From CAVVYW01 sp963752605 (GTDB taxonomy: Bacteria > Actinomycetota > Thermoleophilia > Solirubrobacterales > 70-9): a stretch of DNA of 64,000 nt. Of this stretch, positions 15,822 through 23,958 are shown in pieces. Both the position numbers and the translations under genes were made by a program. The notes beneath the pieces are model-generated. The model did no database searches, was not told the origin of the DNA, and saw only the letters and a list, made by a program, of their open reading frames with translations. The stretch is from assembly GCA_963752605.1 (NCBI GenBank), contig CAVVYW010000005.1, positions 1,240,001-1,304,000 on the forward strand, given 5' to 3'. Each line of letters opens with the position of its first letter. Position 1 is the stretch's first letter.

Positions 15822-17144
15822 ATGGCTACGACCGAGAAGGCCGCCAAGGAATCGGCCGAGAAAGCGAAGGAGGCAGGGGCCCAGGACCATGCGGCCGACC
15901 AGGTCGCGGACCTCGGCATCGAGGTCTCCGACAGCCCCTTCTCCCTCGAGCTCTCCCAGGACCAGGAGGACATCCGTGAGTGGGTACACGGCTTCGCCGA
16001 GCAGACCGTGCGGCCGGCGGCCCACGAGTGGGACGAGAAGGAGGAGTTCCCCTGGCCGATCGTGGAGGAGGCAGCGAAGATCGGCCTGTATGGCTTCGAG
16101 GGCGTCGCCCAGTTCTGGGCGGACCCGTCCGGGCTCAGCTTCCCGATCGTCAACGAGGAGCTCTTCTGGGGCGACGCGGGTATCGGCATGGCGATCTTCG
16201 GCACCACGCTCGCCGTCGCCGGCATCTACTCCTCCGGGACGCCCGAGCAGCTGCTCGAGTGGGTGCCGCAGTGCTACGGCACGCCCGACGACGTCAAGGT
16301 CGCGGCGTTCTGCGCGTCTGAACCTGATGCTGGGTCCGATGTATCGGGTTATCGCACCACAGCGAAATACGACGAAACGAGCGACGAATGGGTGTTGAAC
16401 GGCCAGAAGGCCTGGGCCACCAACGGCGGCATCGCCGACGTCCACGTGGTGATCGCCTCGGTGGACCGCGAGCTGGGCTCGCGCGGCCACGCCGCCTTCG
16501 TCATCCCCCCCGGGACCAAGGGCTGCGAGCAGGGAGCCAAGGTCCTGAAGCACGGCATCCGCGCCAGCCACACGGCCGACGTCCATCTGGACGACTGCCG
16601 GATTCCCGGCTCATGCCTCCTCGGCGGCAAGGAGAAGCTGGACGAGAAGCTCGCCCGGGCGCGTGAGGGCAAAGGATCCAAGGGACAGGCGGCGATGAAG
16701 ACCTTCGAGGTCTCGCGCCCCACCGTCGCCGCACAGTCCGTCGGCATCGCCCGTGCCGCGTACGAGTACGCGCTCGACTACGCAAAGGAGCGCGAGGCGT
16801 TCGGCCGGAAGATCATCGAGAACCAGGCGATCGCCTTCGCCCTGGCCGACATGAAGATGGAGATCGATGCGGCGCGCCTGCTCGTCCACCGCGCTGCCTG
16901 GATGGGCCGCACCGGCAAGGACTTCGACAACGCCGAGGGATCGATGTCGAAGCTGAAGGCCGGCGAGGTCGCCGTCTGGGCGACCGAGCGCGCCATCCAG
17001 ATTCTCGGGGGGAACGGCTACTCCCGCGAGTTCCCCGTGGAGCGGATGCACCGCGACGCCAAGATCTGGACGATCTTCGAGGGGACCTCGGAGATCCAGC
17101 GCTTGGTGATTTCTCGGGCGATTTCGGGCATGCACATCAAGTAG
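15822..17144 (+). CDS. Acyl-CoA dehydrogenase family protein
   Basis: A 440-residue FAD enzyme. A charged Ala/Lys-rich N-terminal extension of about 35 residues (AAKESAEKAKEAGAQD) precedes the catalytic fold. Blocks are 'AAFCASEPDAGSDVSGYRTTA' (FAD/substrate loop), 'WVLNGQKAWATNGGIADV', 'QSVGIARAAYEYALDYAKEREAFGR' and the C-terminal 'IQILGGNGYSREFPVERMHRDAKIWTIFEGTSEIQRLVI'. In IFEGTSEIQR the Glu is at the usual catalytic-base position. The ATG at 15822 follows GAGAGGAGTGA. It should oxidise an acyl-CoA at the alpha-beta position, and the SCP2 neighbour may deliver the substrate. Confidence 0.93.
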   Translation: MATTEKAAKESAEKAKEAGAQDHAADQVADLGIEVSDSPFSLELSQDQEDIREWVHGFAEQTVRPAAHEWDEKEEFPWPIVEEAAKIGLYGFEGVAQFWADPSGLSFPIVNEELFWGDAGIGMAIFGTTLAVAGIYSSGTPEQLLEWVPQCYGTPDDVKVAAFCASEPDAGSDVSGYRTTAKYDETSDEWVLNGQKAWATNGGIADVHVVIASVDRELGSRGHAAFVIPPGTKGCEQGAKVLKHGIRASHTADVHLDDCRIPGSCLLGGKEKLDEKLARAREGKGSKGQAAMKTFEVSRPTVAAQSVGIARAAYEYALDYAKEREAFGRKIIENQAIAFALADMKMEIDAARLLVHRAAWMGRTGKDFDNAEGSMSKLKAGEVAVWATERAIQILGGNGYSREFPVERMHRDAKIWTIFEGTSEIQRLVISRAISGMHIK

Positions 17145-17149
17145 GAGCG

Positions 17150-18088
17150 ATGGAGCTGACCGCCACACCCGTCCCCAGGCCGGGGGAGCTCGTACCCATG
17201 CAGGAGGTCGAACTGCATGGGCACCGGGTCGGCTACCGGCTTGCCGGATCGGGCCCGCCGCTGGTCCTGCTGCACGGGATCACCTCGACCTCCGACGCCT
17301 GGCGCGACGTGATGCCACGCCTCGCCGAGCGGTTCACGGTGGTTGCACCTGACCTGGTCGGCCATGGCCGCTCGGCCAAGCCGCGCGGCGACTACTCGCT
17401 GGGCGCCTATGCGGCCGGGGTGCGCGACCTGCTCGCCGTGCTCGGCTTCGAGCGCGGCACGGTGATCGGCCACTCGTTCGGCGGTGGGATCGCCATGCAG
17501 TTCTCCTACCTCTTCCCGGAGTACGTCGAGCGGATGGCCCTCATCTCCTCCGGCGGGCTCGGCAAGGAGGTCCACCCGCTGCTCCGGGCGGCCGTCCTGC
17601 CGGGCTCGGAATGGGTGATGCCGCTGATTGCGCGCGAGTGGTCGGTCCGCGCGGGCGGGGCGATCGCCGCGGTCGCCGGCAGGCTCGGCCTCGAGGCCGG
17701 ACCCGATCTGGCCGAGTTCGCCCGCGGCTACGCGTCGCTCGCCGAGCAGGACGCCCGCGAGGCCTTCATCCACACCATGCGGGCCTGCATCGACCCCGAC
17801 GGCCAGCGCGTCTCCGCGCTCGACCGCCTCTACCTCGCCGACCAGATGGCGACCCTGATCATCTGGGGGAGGGACGACCCGGTGATCCCCGTCGAGCACG
17901 GCCGCAATGCCCATCGAATTGTCCCGAAGGGCCGCTACGTCGAGATCGAGGGGTCGGGCCACTGGCCGATGCTGGACGCGCCCGACCAGATCGTCCGGGA
18001 GCTGACCGCCTTCGTCGAGGAGACCGAGCCGTTCGAGTACTCCCCGGAGTCCGTCCGGGAGCGGCTGCGGAGGGGACCGCAGCGATGA
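17150..18088 (+). CDS. Alpha/beta-hydrolase fold enzyme
   Basis: A 312-residue hydrolase. The oxyanion region is 'LVLLHGITSTSDAWRDV', the nucleophile elbow GHSFGGG (Ser about residue 109), the acid region 'LIIWGRDDPVIPVEHG', and the His motif GSGHWPMLDAP. The first ATG is 5 bp after the dehydrogenase stop; an internal ATG at 17198 (MQEVELHG) also fits the family N-terminus. It probably cleaves an ester or thioester produced in the same pathway. The stop overlaps the next gene (ATGA). Confidence 0.88.
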   Translation: MELTATPVPRPGELVPMQEVELHGHRVGYRLAGSGPPLVLLHGITSTSDAWRDVMPRLAERFTVVAPDLVGHGRSAKPRGDYSLGAYAAGVRDLLAVLGFERGTVIGHSFGGGIAMQFSYLFPEYVERMALISSGGLGKEVHPLLRAAVLPGSEWVMPLIAREWSVRAGGAIAAVAGRLGLEAGPDLAEFARGYASLAEQDAREAFIHTMRACIDPDGQRVSALDRLYLADQMATLIIWGRDDPVIPVEHGRNAHRIVPKGRYVEIEGSGHWPMLDAPDQIVRELTAFVEETEPFEYSPESVRERLRRGPQR

Positions 18089-19962
18089 TCCCGCTGCTCG
18101 CGGCCGAAGAAACCCCTCCCGCTGGCGGCGCGGACCCCGGCGAGGCGATCATCGTCACGGTCGGAGCGGGGGCGTTGCTGGGCCTGGTCCTCCTCCTGAT
18201 CCTCGCCTACAAGGCCGGGCGGTTCCCATTGCTCGGCCGCGCCGCGGCCCTATCTGAGCGCGTCACCGGGCTTCCCGGCTGGGCGGCTCTGCCGGGGGCG
18301 TTCCTCGGTGTCGTGCTGCTTGTCGCCGTCTTCGGGATGTACTGGGACATCTCCCTGCACATCGACGACGGCCGCGACCCCGGTCCGCTCGCCAACCCCG
18401 CCCACTACTTCATCCTCGCCGGGCTCTTCGGCGTCTTCATCGCCGGGGTGCTCGGGGTGGCGCTCGCCGACCGGCCGACCCGCACCTCGTTCAAGATCGC
18501 CGAGGGCTGGTATGCGCCTATCGGCGCGGTGATGATGGCGATCTGCGGCGCCGCCTCGCTATCGGCGTTCCCCCTCGACGACGTCTGGCACCGCATCTTC
18601 GGCCAAGACGTGACGCTATGGGGACCAACCCACCTGATGCTGATCGGCGGCGCGTCGCTCTCGATGCTCGGCGCCTGGGCGCTTCACATCGAGGGCGACG
18701 AGGAGCGCCGCACCGCGGGCCGTCCGCTCTGGCGCGGGGCCCGCATCAACGAGTTCATGCTCGCTGGCGCCTTCCTCGTCGGCCTCTCCACCTTCCAGGC
18801 AGAGTTCGACTTCAGCGTGCCGCAGTTCTCGCTGCTGCTTCAGCCGGTGCTGATCATGATCGCGGCGGGGATCGGGCTGGTCACGGCGCGGATCCGCCTC
18901 GGCCCCGGCGGCGCGATCATCGCCGTGCTCGTCTTCTGTGCGATCCGCGGGCTCCTGGCGCTGCTGGTCGGCCCGGTCTTCGGCCAGACGATCCCGACCT
19001 TCCCCCTGTACCTGGCCGAGGCACTCGTGGTCGAGGGCGTCGCGCTCTTGTGGCTGCGGGGCCGCCCCGCTGCGGAACGCCCCATCACATTCGGCGCGAT
19101 CTGCGGCGTCGGGATCGGGACGATCGGGCTCGCGGCGGAGTGGGCCTGGAACCAGACCTGGGTCGTGAACGAATGGCCCGCCTCGCTCTTCCCTGAGGCT
19201 GCGATCCTCGGCCTTCTCGCGGCGCTCGCTGGTGGCGTGGTCGGTGGCTTCGTCGGTCGCACGCTGACGCCGGGTGTGGAGCGGACCGAGCGCGTCCCGA
19301 GCCTCGCCGTTCCGGTCGCCGCCGCGCTCGGCGTCGCCGCGATCGCTTACCCGATCCCCGCCAACGCGGGCGACCCGGTCCGCGCCAACTTCATGCTCAC
19401 CGAAACGCAGCACGACGGCCAGCGCGCCGTCACCGGCATCGTCAGGCTCGACCCGCCCGACGCCGCCGAGGACGCCTGGTGGTTCAACACGACGAGCTGG
19501 CAGGGCGGCGACGGCACCAAGAGCAGGGTCAACACGCTGAAGGAGATCGGGCCCGGCAACTATGAGATCACCGAGCCGATCCCGGTCGAGGGGACCTGGA
19601 AGACGACCCTTCGCCTCCACGAGGGCCGCCGAGTCGCCGGCCTCCCGGTCTTCCTCCCTGAGGACACCGCGATCCCGGCTGAGGAGGTCCCCGCCGAGCC
19701 TGTGATGACGCGCGAGTTCATCCTCGACAAGGAGAACCTCCAGCGCGAGCAGAAGGACGACGTCTCCGGCTGGCTGACGCTGGCCGCCTATCTCTTCGTC
19801 GGCTTCATCTCGCTCGGCCTGATCGCGCTCGTCGGCTGGGGGCTGAAGCGTCTCGAGCGCCTCACCGGCGGGCCGCCGGACGAGGGCGCCGAGCCGGAGG
19901 GTGTCGGGCCCGCGAAGGAGGGCGATGACCGATGGCCCTCGCCCACGCCGGCCACCTCCTGA
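18085..19962 (+). CDS. Large polytopic membrane protein with exported beta-rich domain, unknown function
   Basis: A 625-residue membrane protein I cannot assign. After a short N-terminus come about eleven hydrophobic segments over residues ~20-430. Two segments carry conserved-looking His motifs at their ends: MYWDISLHIDDGRDPG with NPAHYFILAG, and FPLDDVWHRIFG with WGPTHLMLIGG. These could bind metal or heme (inference). A ~120-residue domain follows on the outer face, ending 'GNYEITEPIPVEGTWKTTLRL', similar to small beta-sandwich domains such as YtkA/FixH. A last membrane helix and a short acidic tail close the protein. It overlaps the hydrolase stop (ATGA), so it is the fourth gene of the TetR-controlled lipid operon. 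Confidence 0.75.
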   Translation: MIPLLAAEETPPAGGADPGEAIIVTVGAGALLGLVLLLILAYKAGRFPLLGRAAALSERVTGLPGWAALPGAFLGVVLLVAVFGMYWDISLHIDDGRDPGPLANPAHYFILAGLFGVFIAGVLGVALADRPTRTSFKIAEGWYAPIGAVMMAICGAASLSAFPLDDVWHRIFGQDVTLWGPTHLMLIGGASLSMLGAWALHIEGDEERRTAGRPLWRGARINEFMLAGAFLVGLSTFQAEFDFSVPQFSLLLQPVLIMIAAGIGLVTARIRLGPGGAIIAVLVFCAIRGLLALLVGPVFGQTIPTFPLYLAEALVVEGVALLWLRGRPAAERPITFGAICGVGIGTIGLAAEWAWNQTWVVNEWPASLFPEAAILGLLAALAGGVVGGFVGRTLTPGVERTERVPSLAVPVAAALGVAAIAYPIPANAGDPVRANFMLTETQHDGQRAVTGIVRLDPPDAAEDAWWFNTTSWQGGDGTKSRVNTLKEIGPGNYEITEPIPVEGTWKTTLRLHEGRRVAGLPVFLPEDTAIPAEEVPAEPVMTREFILDKENLQREQKDDVSGWLTLAAYLFVGFISLGLIALVGWGLKRLERLTGGPPDEGAEPEGVGPAKEGDDRWPSPTPATS

Positions 19963-19976
19963 TCGACGCCGCCTAG
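19932..19976 (+). other. Short 14-codon ORF, possible remnant of a small membrane-protein gene
   Basis: ATG at 19932 opens a reading frame MALAHAGHLLIDAA that ends at TAG after 14 codons. It overlaps the 3' end of the membrane-protein gene, and its stop shares CTAG with the convergent rhodanese gene. The AHAGHLLIDA pattern looks like the N-terminus of a small membrane protein, so this may be the stump of a truncated fifth operon gene. Evidence is only the amino-acid pattern and position. Confidence 0.2.
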
Positions 19977-20320
19977 TCGTCCGAGAGGTCGGGATCCTCG
20001 GAGGGCTGGAGGGTGAACTTCTCGTCCTTCCAGGCCTTCATGCCGCCCTTCATCACCCTCGCCTCGAAGCCGCGCTCGCGCAGCGAGCCCGCAACCTCGG
20101 CGCTCTGATCGTCGTCGTCGCCGACGACGATCACGGGCTGTTCGGTGGAGAGCTCCTCGATGCGAATCTCGAGCTGCTCCCCGGCGGCATGGAGCGATCC
20201 CGGGACGTGTCCATCCAGCCAGGCCTCCTTGTCGCGAATGTCGATCACCTGGGCCTCTGCCGTGGCGATCGCCTCGCGTGCTTCGGTGACCTCGATGGTG
20301 TCCTTCGCAGACGCCTCCAT
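19973..20320 (-). CDS. Rhodanese-like domain protein lacking the active-site Cys
   Basis: A 115-residue single rhodanese domain. It has 'AQVIDIRDKEAWLDGHVPGSLHA' and the C-terminal 'VMKGGMKAWKDE' blocks of the family. The loop that normally holds the catalytic Cys (CRSGxRS type) reads VIVVGDDDDQSAEVA, with no Cys anywhere in it. It therefore should not act as a sulfurtransferase and may be a binding or regulatory module. It is the last gene of a minus-strand trio with the TM protein and SnoaL-like gene. Confidence 0.85.
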   Translation of the reverse strand: MEASAKDTIEVTEAREAIATAEAQVIDIRDKEAWLDGHVPGSLHAAGEQLEIRIEELSTEQPVIVVGDDDDQSAEVAGSLRERGFEARVMKGGMKAWKDEKFTLQPSEDPDLSDD

Positions 20321-20354
20321 CCAGGGGAGGCGTACCCGCTTCAGCGTCTTCGAA

Positions 20355-20993
20355 TCAGCGGTTCGCTGCGTATGGGGCTCGGGAGTCGGAGGACCAGCCG
20401 GTGTCCTCCTCCTCGCTGCCGCGGCCCCATCCGCGCGGGATGGGGATGAAGGCGATCAGCACCGCCAATCCGAGCAGGATCGCGAAGAGCTCCCAGCGGC
20501 GCGCGACGGCGGTGAAGGGATCGGTGCCGAAGCTGAGCGACGAGCCCGGGGCACTGGCTGAGCGCATCCGGACGACATAGGTGCCCTCGGCGGGGACGTC
20601 CATCTTGGCGATCGAGCCGCGCGAGGTGATGTCCTCACTGCGCTGCGCCTGGACCTCGCTCGTTCCGTTCTTCGCGGTGGGCTCGAGGGGAACCGGAGCA
20701 CCCCCGCCGGCCGGTACGACCTGGAAGCTGACCGGCACGGCCAGCCTCGGGCTCCCCTGCTGAGCGGGGGCGCCCTCGTAGAAGACCTTGACCGTCCCCG
20801 TCGGCAGATCCACCTCCCCGCCGGCGGGCGGCACGCTTCCGTAGTCGGCCTTGTGGTCGGTGAACACCGTCACGAGAGCCACCGCCAGGGCGGCGACGAC
20901 CAGGAGCGTCGGAACCACTTGCTTTAGCCAGCGCACTCGATGAACCTCCGCAGTGATCTTCGGCACGAATGGACGCCAGTCCAAGCGCTGCAC
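20355..20993 (-). CDS. Two-helix membrane protein with exported domain, unknown function
   Basis: Up to 212 residues. One membrane helix near the N-terminus (VVPTLLVVAALAVALVTVF) and one near the C-terminus (WELFAILLGLAVLIAFI) enclose a ~110-residue extracytoplasmic region. That region is beta-rich in appearance and contains 'LAVPVSFQVVPAGGGAPVPLEP' and 'VPAEGTYVVRMRSASAPGSSLSFG', recalling ligand-binding sandwich domains. Internal GTG codons near 20968 and 20938 are alternative starts; the helix begins only about 25 residues in, so the start is uncertain. Confidence 0.6.
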   Translation of the reverse strand: MQRLDWRPFVPKITAEVHRVRWLKQVVPTLLVVAALAVALVTVFTDHKADYGSVPPAGGEVDLPTGTVKVFYEGAPAQQGSPRLAVPVSFQVVPAGGGAPVPLEPTAKNGTSEVQAQRSEDITSRGSIAKMDVPAEGTYVVRMRSASAPGSSLSFGTDPFTAVARRWELFAILLGLAVLIAFIPIPRGWGRGSEEEDTGWSSDSRAPYAANR

Positions 20994-21032
20994 GAGATCC
21001 CTCGACGGACGTCCGCCTGGCCCGCTTCCGGT

Positions 21033-21497
21033 TTACGCGTGCAGGCCCACCGAGGCGAGCGCGTCGGAGATGTCCGTGTACGGGGTGAAGCGCGCCACCT
21101 TCTTGTCCCGGTTCTCGAAGACATGGGCGAGCGGCACGTCGAGCTCCACCCCGCTCTCGGTCCCCTTGATGTGAAAGCGGCCGAGGACCACGTAGCGATC
21201 GTTGCCCGCGAAGCGCACTCCCTCGGGCTGGAAGCGCTGCTCCTCGAACAGCTCCTCCATTTCCTTTCGCCACTTCGTGAAGCCGCGCACCCCCTTGTAG
21301 ACCTTGCCGTCGAGGAAGATCGTCTCCATGTGGATCTCGAAGTCCGGATGCAGGAGCGCGGCCAGGCTCTCCCCCTCGCCTGAGGCGAACTCGTCGTAGA
21401 CGCGCTTCAGGGCCTCGAGCGCGGCGCCCGTGTCCGCCTCTTCCATGGCGGTGTTGAACTGCCGCTCCAGTGCCTCGACGTCCTGCTTCTCGTACAT
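21033..21497 (-). CDS. SnoaL-like/NTF2-fold protein
   Basis: A 154-residue protein with the cone-shaped NTF2/SnoaL fold. The N-terminal helix region is 'ALEALKRVYDEFASGEGESLAALLHPDFEIHMETIF', then 'YKGVRGFTKWRKEMEELFEEQRFQPEGV', and the closing strands are 'VELDVPLAHVFENRDKKVARFTPYTD' (blocks between residues 26 and 145). Family members are isomerases, dehydratases or binding proteins, and the catalytic role here is not deducible. Transcribed divergently from the GGDEF-EAL gene. Confidence 0.82.
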   Translation of the reverse strand: MYEKQDVEALERQFNTAMEEADTGAALEALKRVYDEFASGEGESLAALLHPDFEIHMETIFLDGKVYKGVRGFTKWRKEMEELFEEQRFQPEGVRFAGNDRYVVLGRFHIKGTESGVELDVPLAHVFENRDKKVARFTPYTDISDALASVGLHA

Positions 21498-21578
21498 GGG
21501 ACTTGAGTATCTCCCCAGTAGTACCGATGAACAGCTAAGCCCGTACGGGAAGCTATCGGAGGGATCGCGCGCGCACCC

Positions 21579-23958
21579 TTGAACGAGCAGGAGACCCAGC
21601 TTCGGCTCGCGTCCGTGGCCGTCGGAATCGGCCTGACCGTCGTTGTCTGCCTGGGCAGCGCCATCTACGCGCTCGCCACCTGGGACGACGGGCCCAATCG
21701 CGGCTGGATCCTCGGGCTGATCACCGCCGGATTGCTGAGCGCGCCCCTGGTCAAGCTGCTGCCATGGGATCGCATCGTCCGCAGCCCGCTGCGCGATGAC
21801 GTTTTCATGCTGTGGTCGATCGGCGACGCCATCCTCATAGCGGCGTGCGTCGCGCTCGATGGGGGCTCGCGCAGCCCCTACGCGCTTCTCCTGGTTCTCC
21901 CGCTCCTCTTCGCCTCGCTCTCCTACCCGCTGCGCTCTGTCGTCCTGGTCGGGCTGATCGAAGCCGCTGTATTTCTCGGAGTGGCAATCCTGATCGGTGG
22001 AGGGCTCGTCTACAGCGGCTTCGGCGCGTTCGCGCTCCTGTGCGTGGCGCTGCTCAGCGGCTGGGAGTCACGCAACCAGTCCGAGCGGAGGGCCGAGCTC
22101 CTTCGTACGACTCAGGCCCTGCAGACAAGCGAGGAGACGAGCCGCATGCAGGCCTCGCAGCAGCTCGAGGTTGCGCGCTTCGGGCAGCTGGCGATCGAGG
22201 GCGCCAGCATCGAGGAGCTCAAGTCCGAGGCCGCCGACCGGCTGAGTCGCGTCCTCGATGTCGAGATCGCGGCCATTCTCAAGCTGCTTCCCGAGAGCGA
22301 GGTGTTCATCGTGGAGGCGCAGTCGGGTCTGGGAGAGGAGACCGTCGGCTCAATGACGATTCCGACTGGCCACCAGTCCCAGTCCGGCTACACGCTCGCA
22401 ACCGGAGCGCCGATCGTGGTGGAGGACTGGAGGGCCGAAAGCCGATTCCGGAAGTCGGACGCGCTGAAGAGGTCCGGGGTCCTCAGTGGCGTGACCGTCC
22501 TGATCAAGGGGAAGGGCCAGCCCTACGGCGTGCTAGGCGCCCAGGCGACCACGCGGCGGAAATTCACCGCCGAGGACGTGAACTTCATGGAGGCGATCGC
22601 CAACGTGCTGGCGAACGCCATCGAGCGCCGCAGCTCGGAGGAGAAGACCCAGCACGAGGCGCTCCACGATCCGCTCACCGCGCTCCCGAACCGGACCCTC
22701 TTCCTCGACCGGCTCCAGCACGCCCTCGCCCAGGCACGCCGCCACGAGTCCGCGGTCGCCGTGCTCTTCCTCGATCTCGACCAGTTCAAGATGGTCAACG
22801 ACAGCCTCGGTCACGCCGCCGGCGACGAGCTGCTTGGCCGCAGTGGCGCCGCGGCTGGAGGAGGCTGTTCGCCCCGGCGACACGGTCGCTCGCTTCGGAG
22901 GCGACGAGTTCGCGATCCTGGCCGAGGACATCTCGACGGAGCGCGGCGCCACCAGAATCGCCGAGCGCATCGCGGAGGCGCTGACCAAGCCTTTCGTGCT
23001 CCGTCACCGGGAGCACTTCGTGAGCGCCAGCATCGGCATCTCCATCGCGACCGGCAAGGAGACCCCGGAGGCGCTGATCCGGGACGCGGATGCGGCCCTG
23101 TACCGGGCGAAGGAGAGGGGTCGGGGCGGCTACGAGATCTTCGACGAGGTGATGCGCTCGCGCGTGATCGAGCACATGCAGACCGAGAACGACCTGCGAC
23201 GGGCCCTCCAGCGCGACGAGCTGGAGCTTCACTACCAGCCCATTCTCGACCTGCGCGACGGATCGGTGGTCGTCATGGAGGCGCTGCTGCGCTGGCGGCA
23301 CCCCGACCGCGGGCTGCTCGGGCCCACCGCGTTCATCCCCGTGGCGGAGGAATCGCGGTTGATCGTCCCGATCGGCCGCTGGGTGCTCGAGGAGGCCTGT
23401 CGTGAGGCCGCGCGATGGCAGCAGCGCGACCCCGACTCCCGTCCGATCGGGATCGCCGTCAACCTCTCCCCGAAGCAGCTCGGCAGCCCGGACCTCCTCT
23501 CCCACATCAAGGGCGCGCTGGAGGACAGCGGCATCGAGGCCTCGACGCTGCGGCTGGAGCTGACCGAGAGCACCCTGCTCGAGGACACCGAGGCGGTCGA
23601 GGGATGCCTGCGGTCGCTGAAGGCCCTCGGCACTCGGCTGGTGCTCGACGATTTCGGCATCGGCTTCTCCTCACTGGGCTACCTGAAGCGGCTCCCGCTC
23701 TCGGCGATCAAGCTGGACCGCTCCTTCGTGGAGAACCTGGACACGGACTCCGACGACGCGGCGATCGTGCGGGCCGTCGCCCAGATGGCCGACGCACTGG
23801 AGATCAATGTCGTCGCGGAGGGCGTGGAGACGGCGGAGCAGCTTCGAGAGGTCGAGGCGCTAGGCTGCGGGTACGCACAGGGCTTCTGCTTGTCGGAGCC
23901 CGTTCCCGCCGGAGAGGTGGACGCTCTCCTGAAGCAGCCATTGAAGGCTCTGACTTGA
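21579..23958 (+). CDS. Membrane GAF-GGDEF-EAL cyclic-di-GMP protein (one frameshift)
   Basis: About 790 residues when read through. An N-terminal membrane region of about five helices is followed by a GAF-like sensor (from 'FGQLAIEGASIEEL' to 'EDVNFMEAIANVLANAIERR'), a GGDEF diguanylate-cyclase domain with RFGGDEFAIL, and an EAL phosphodiesterase domain with VVMEALLRWRHP. Both catalytic signatures are intact, so it could make or break c-di-GMP. The frame breaks near 22836 in 'GDELL', where one extra base (GGCC instead of GCC) separates 'GHAAGDELL' from 'AVAPRLEEAV'. The start is TTG at 21579. The stop overlaps the TTG start of the exported copper-protein gene. Confidence 0.88.
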
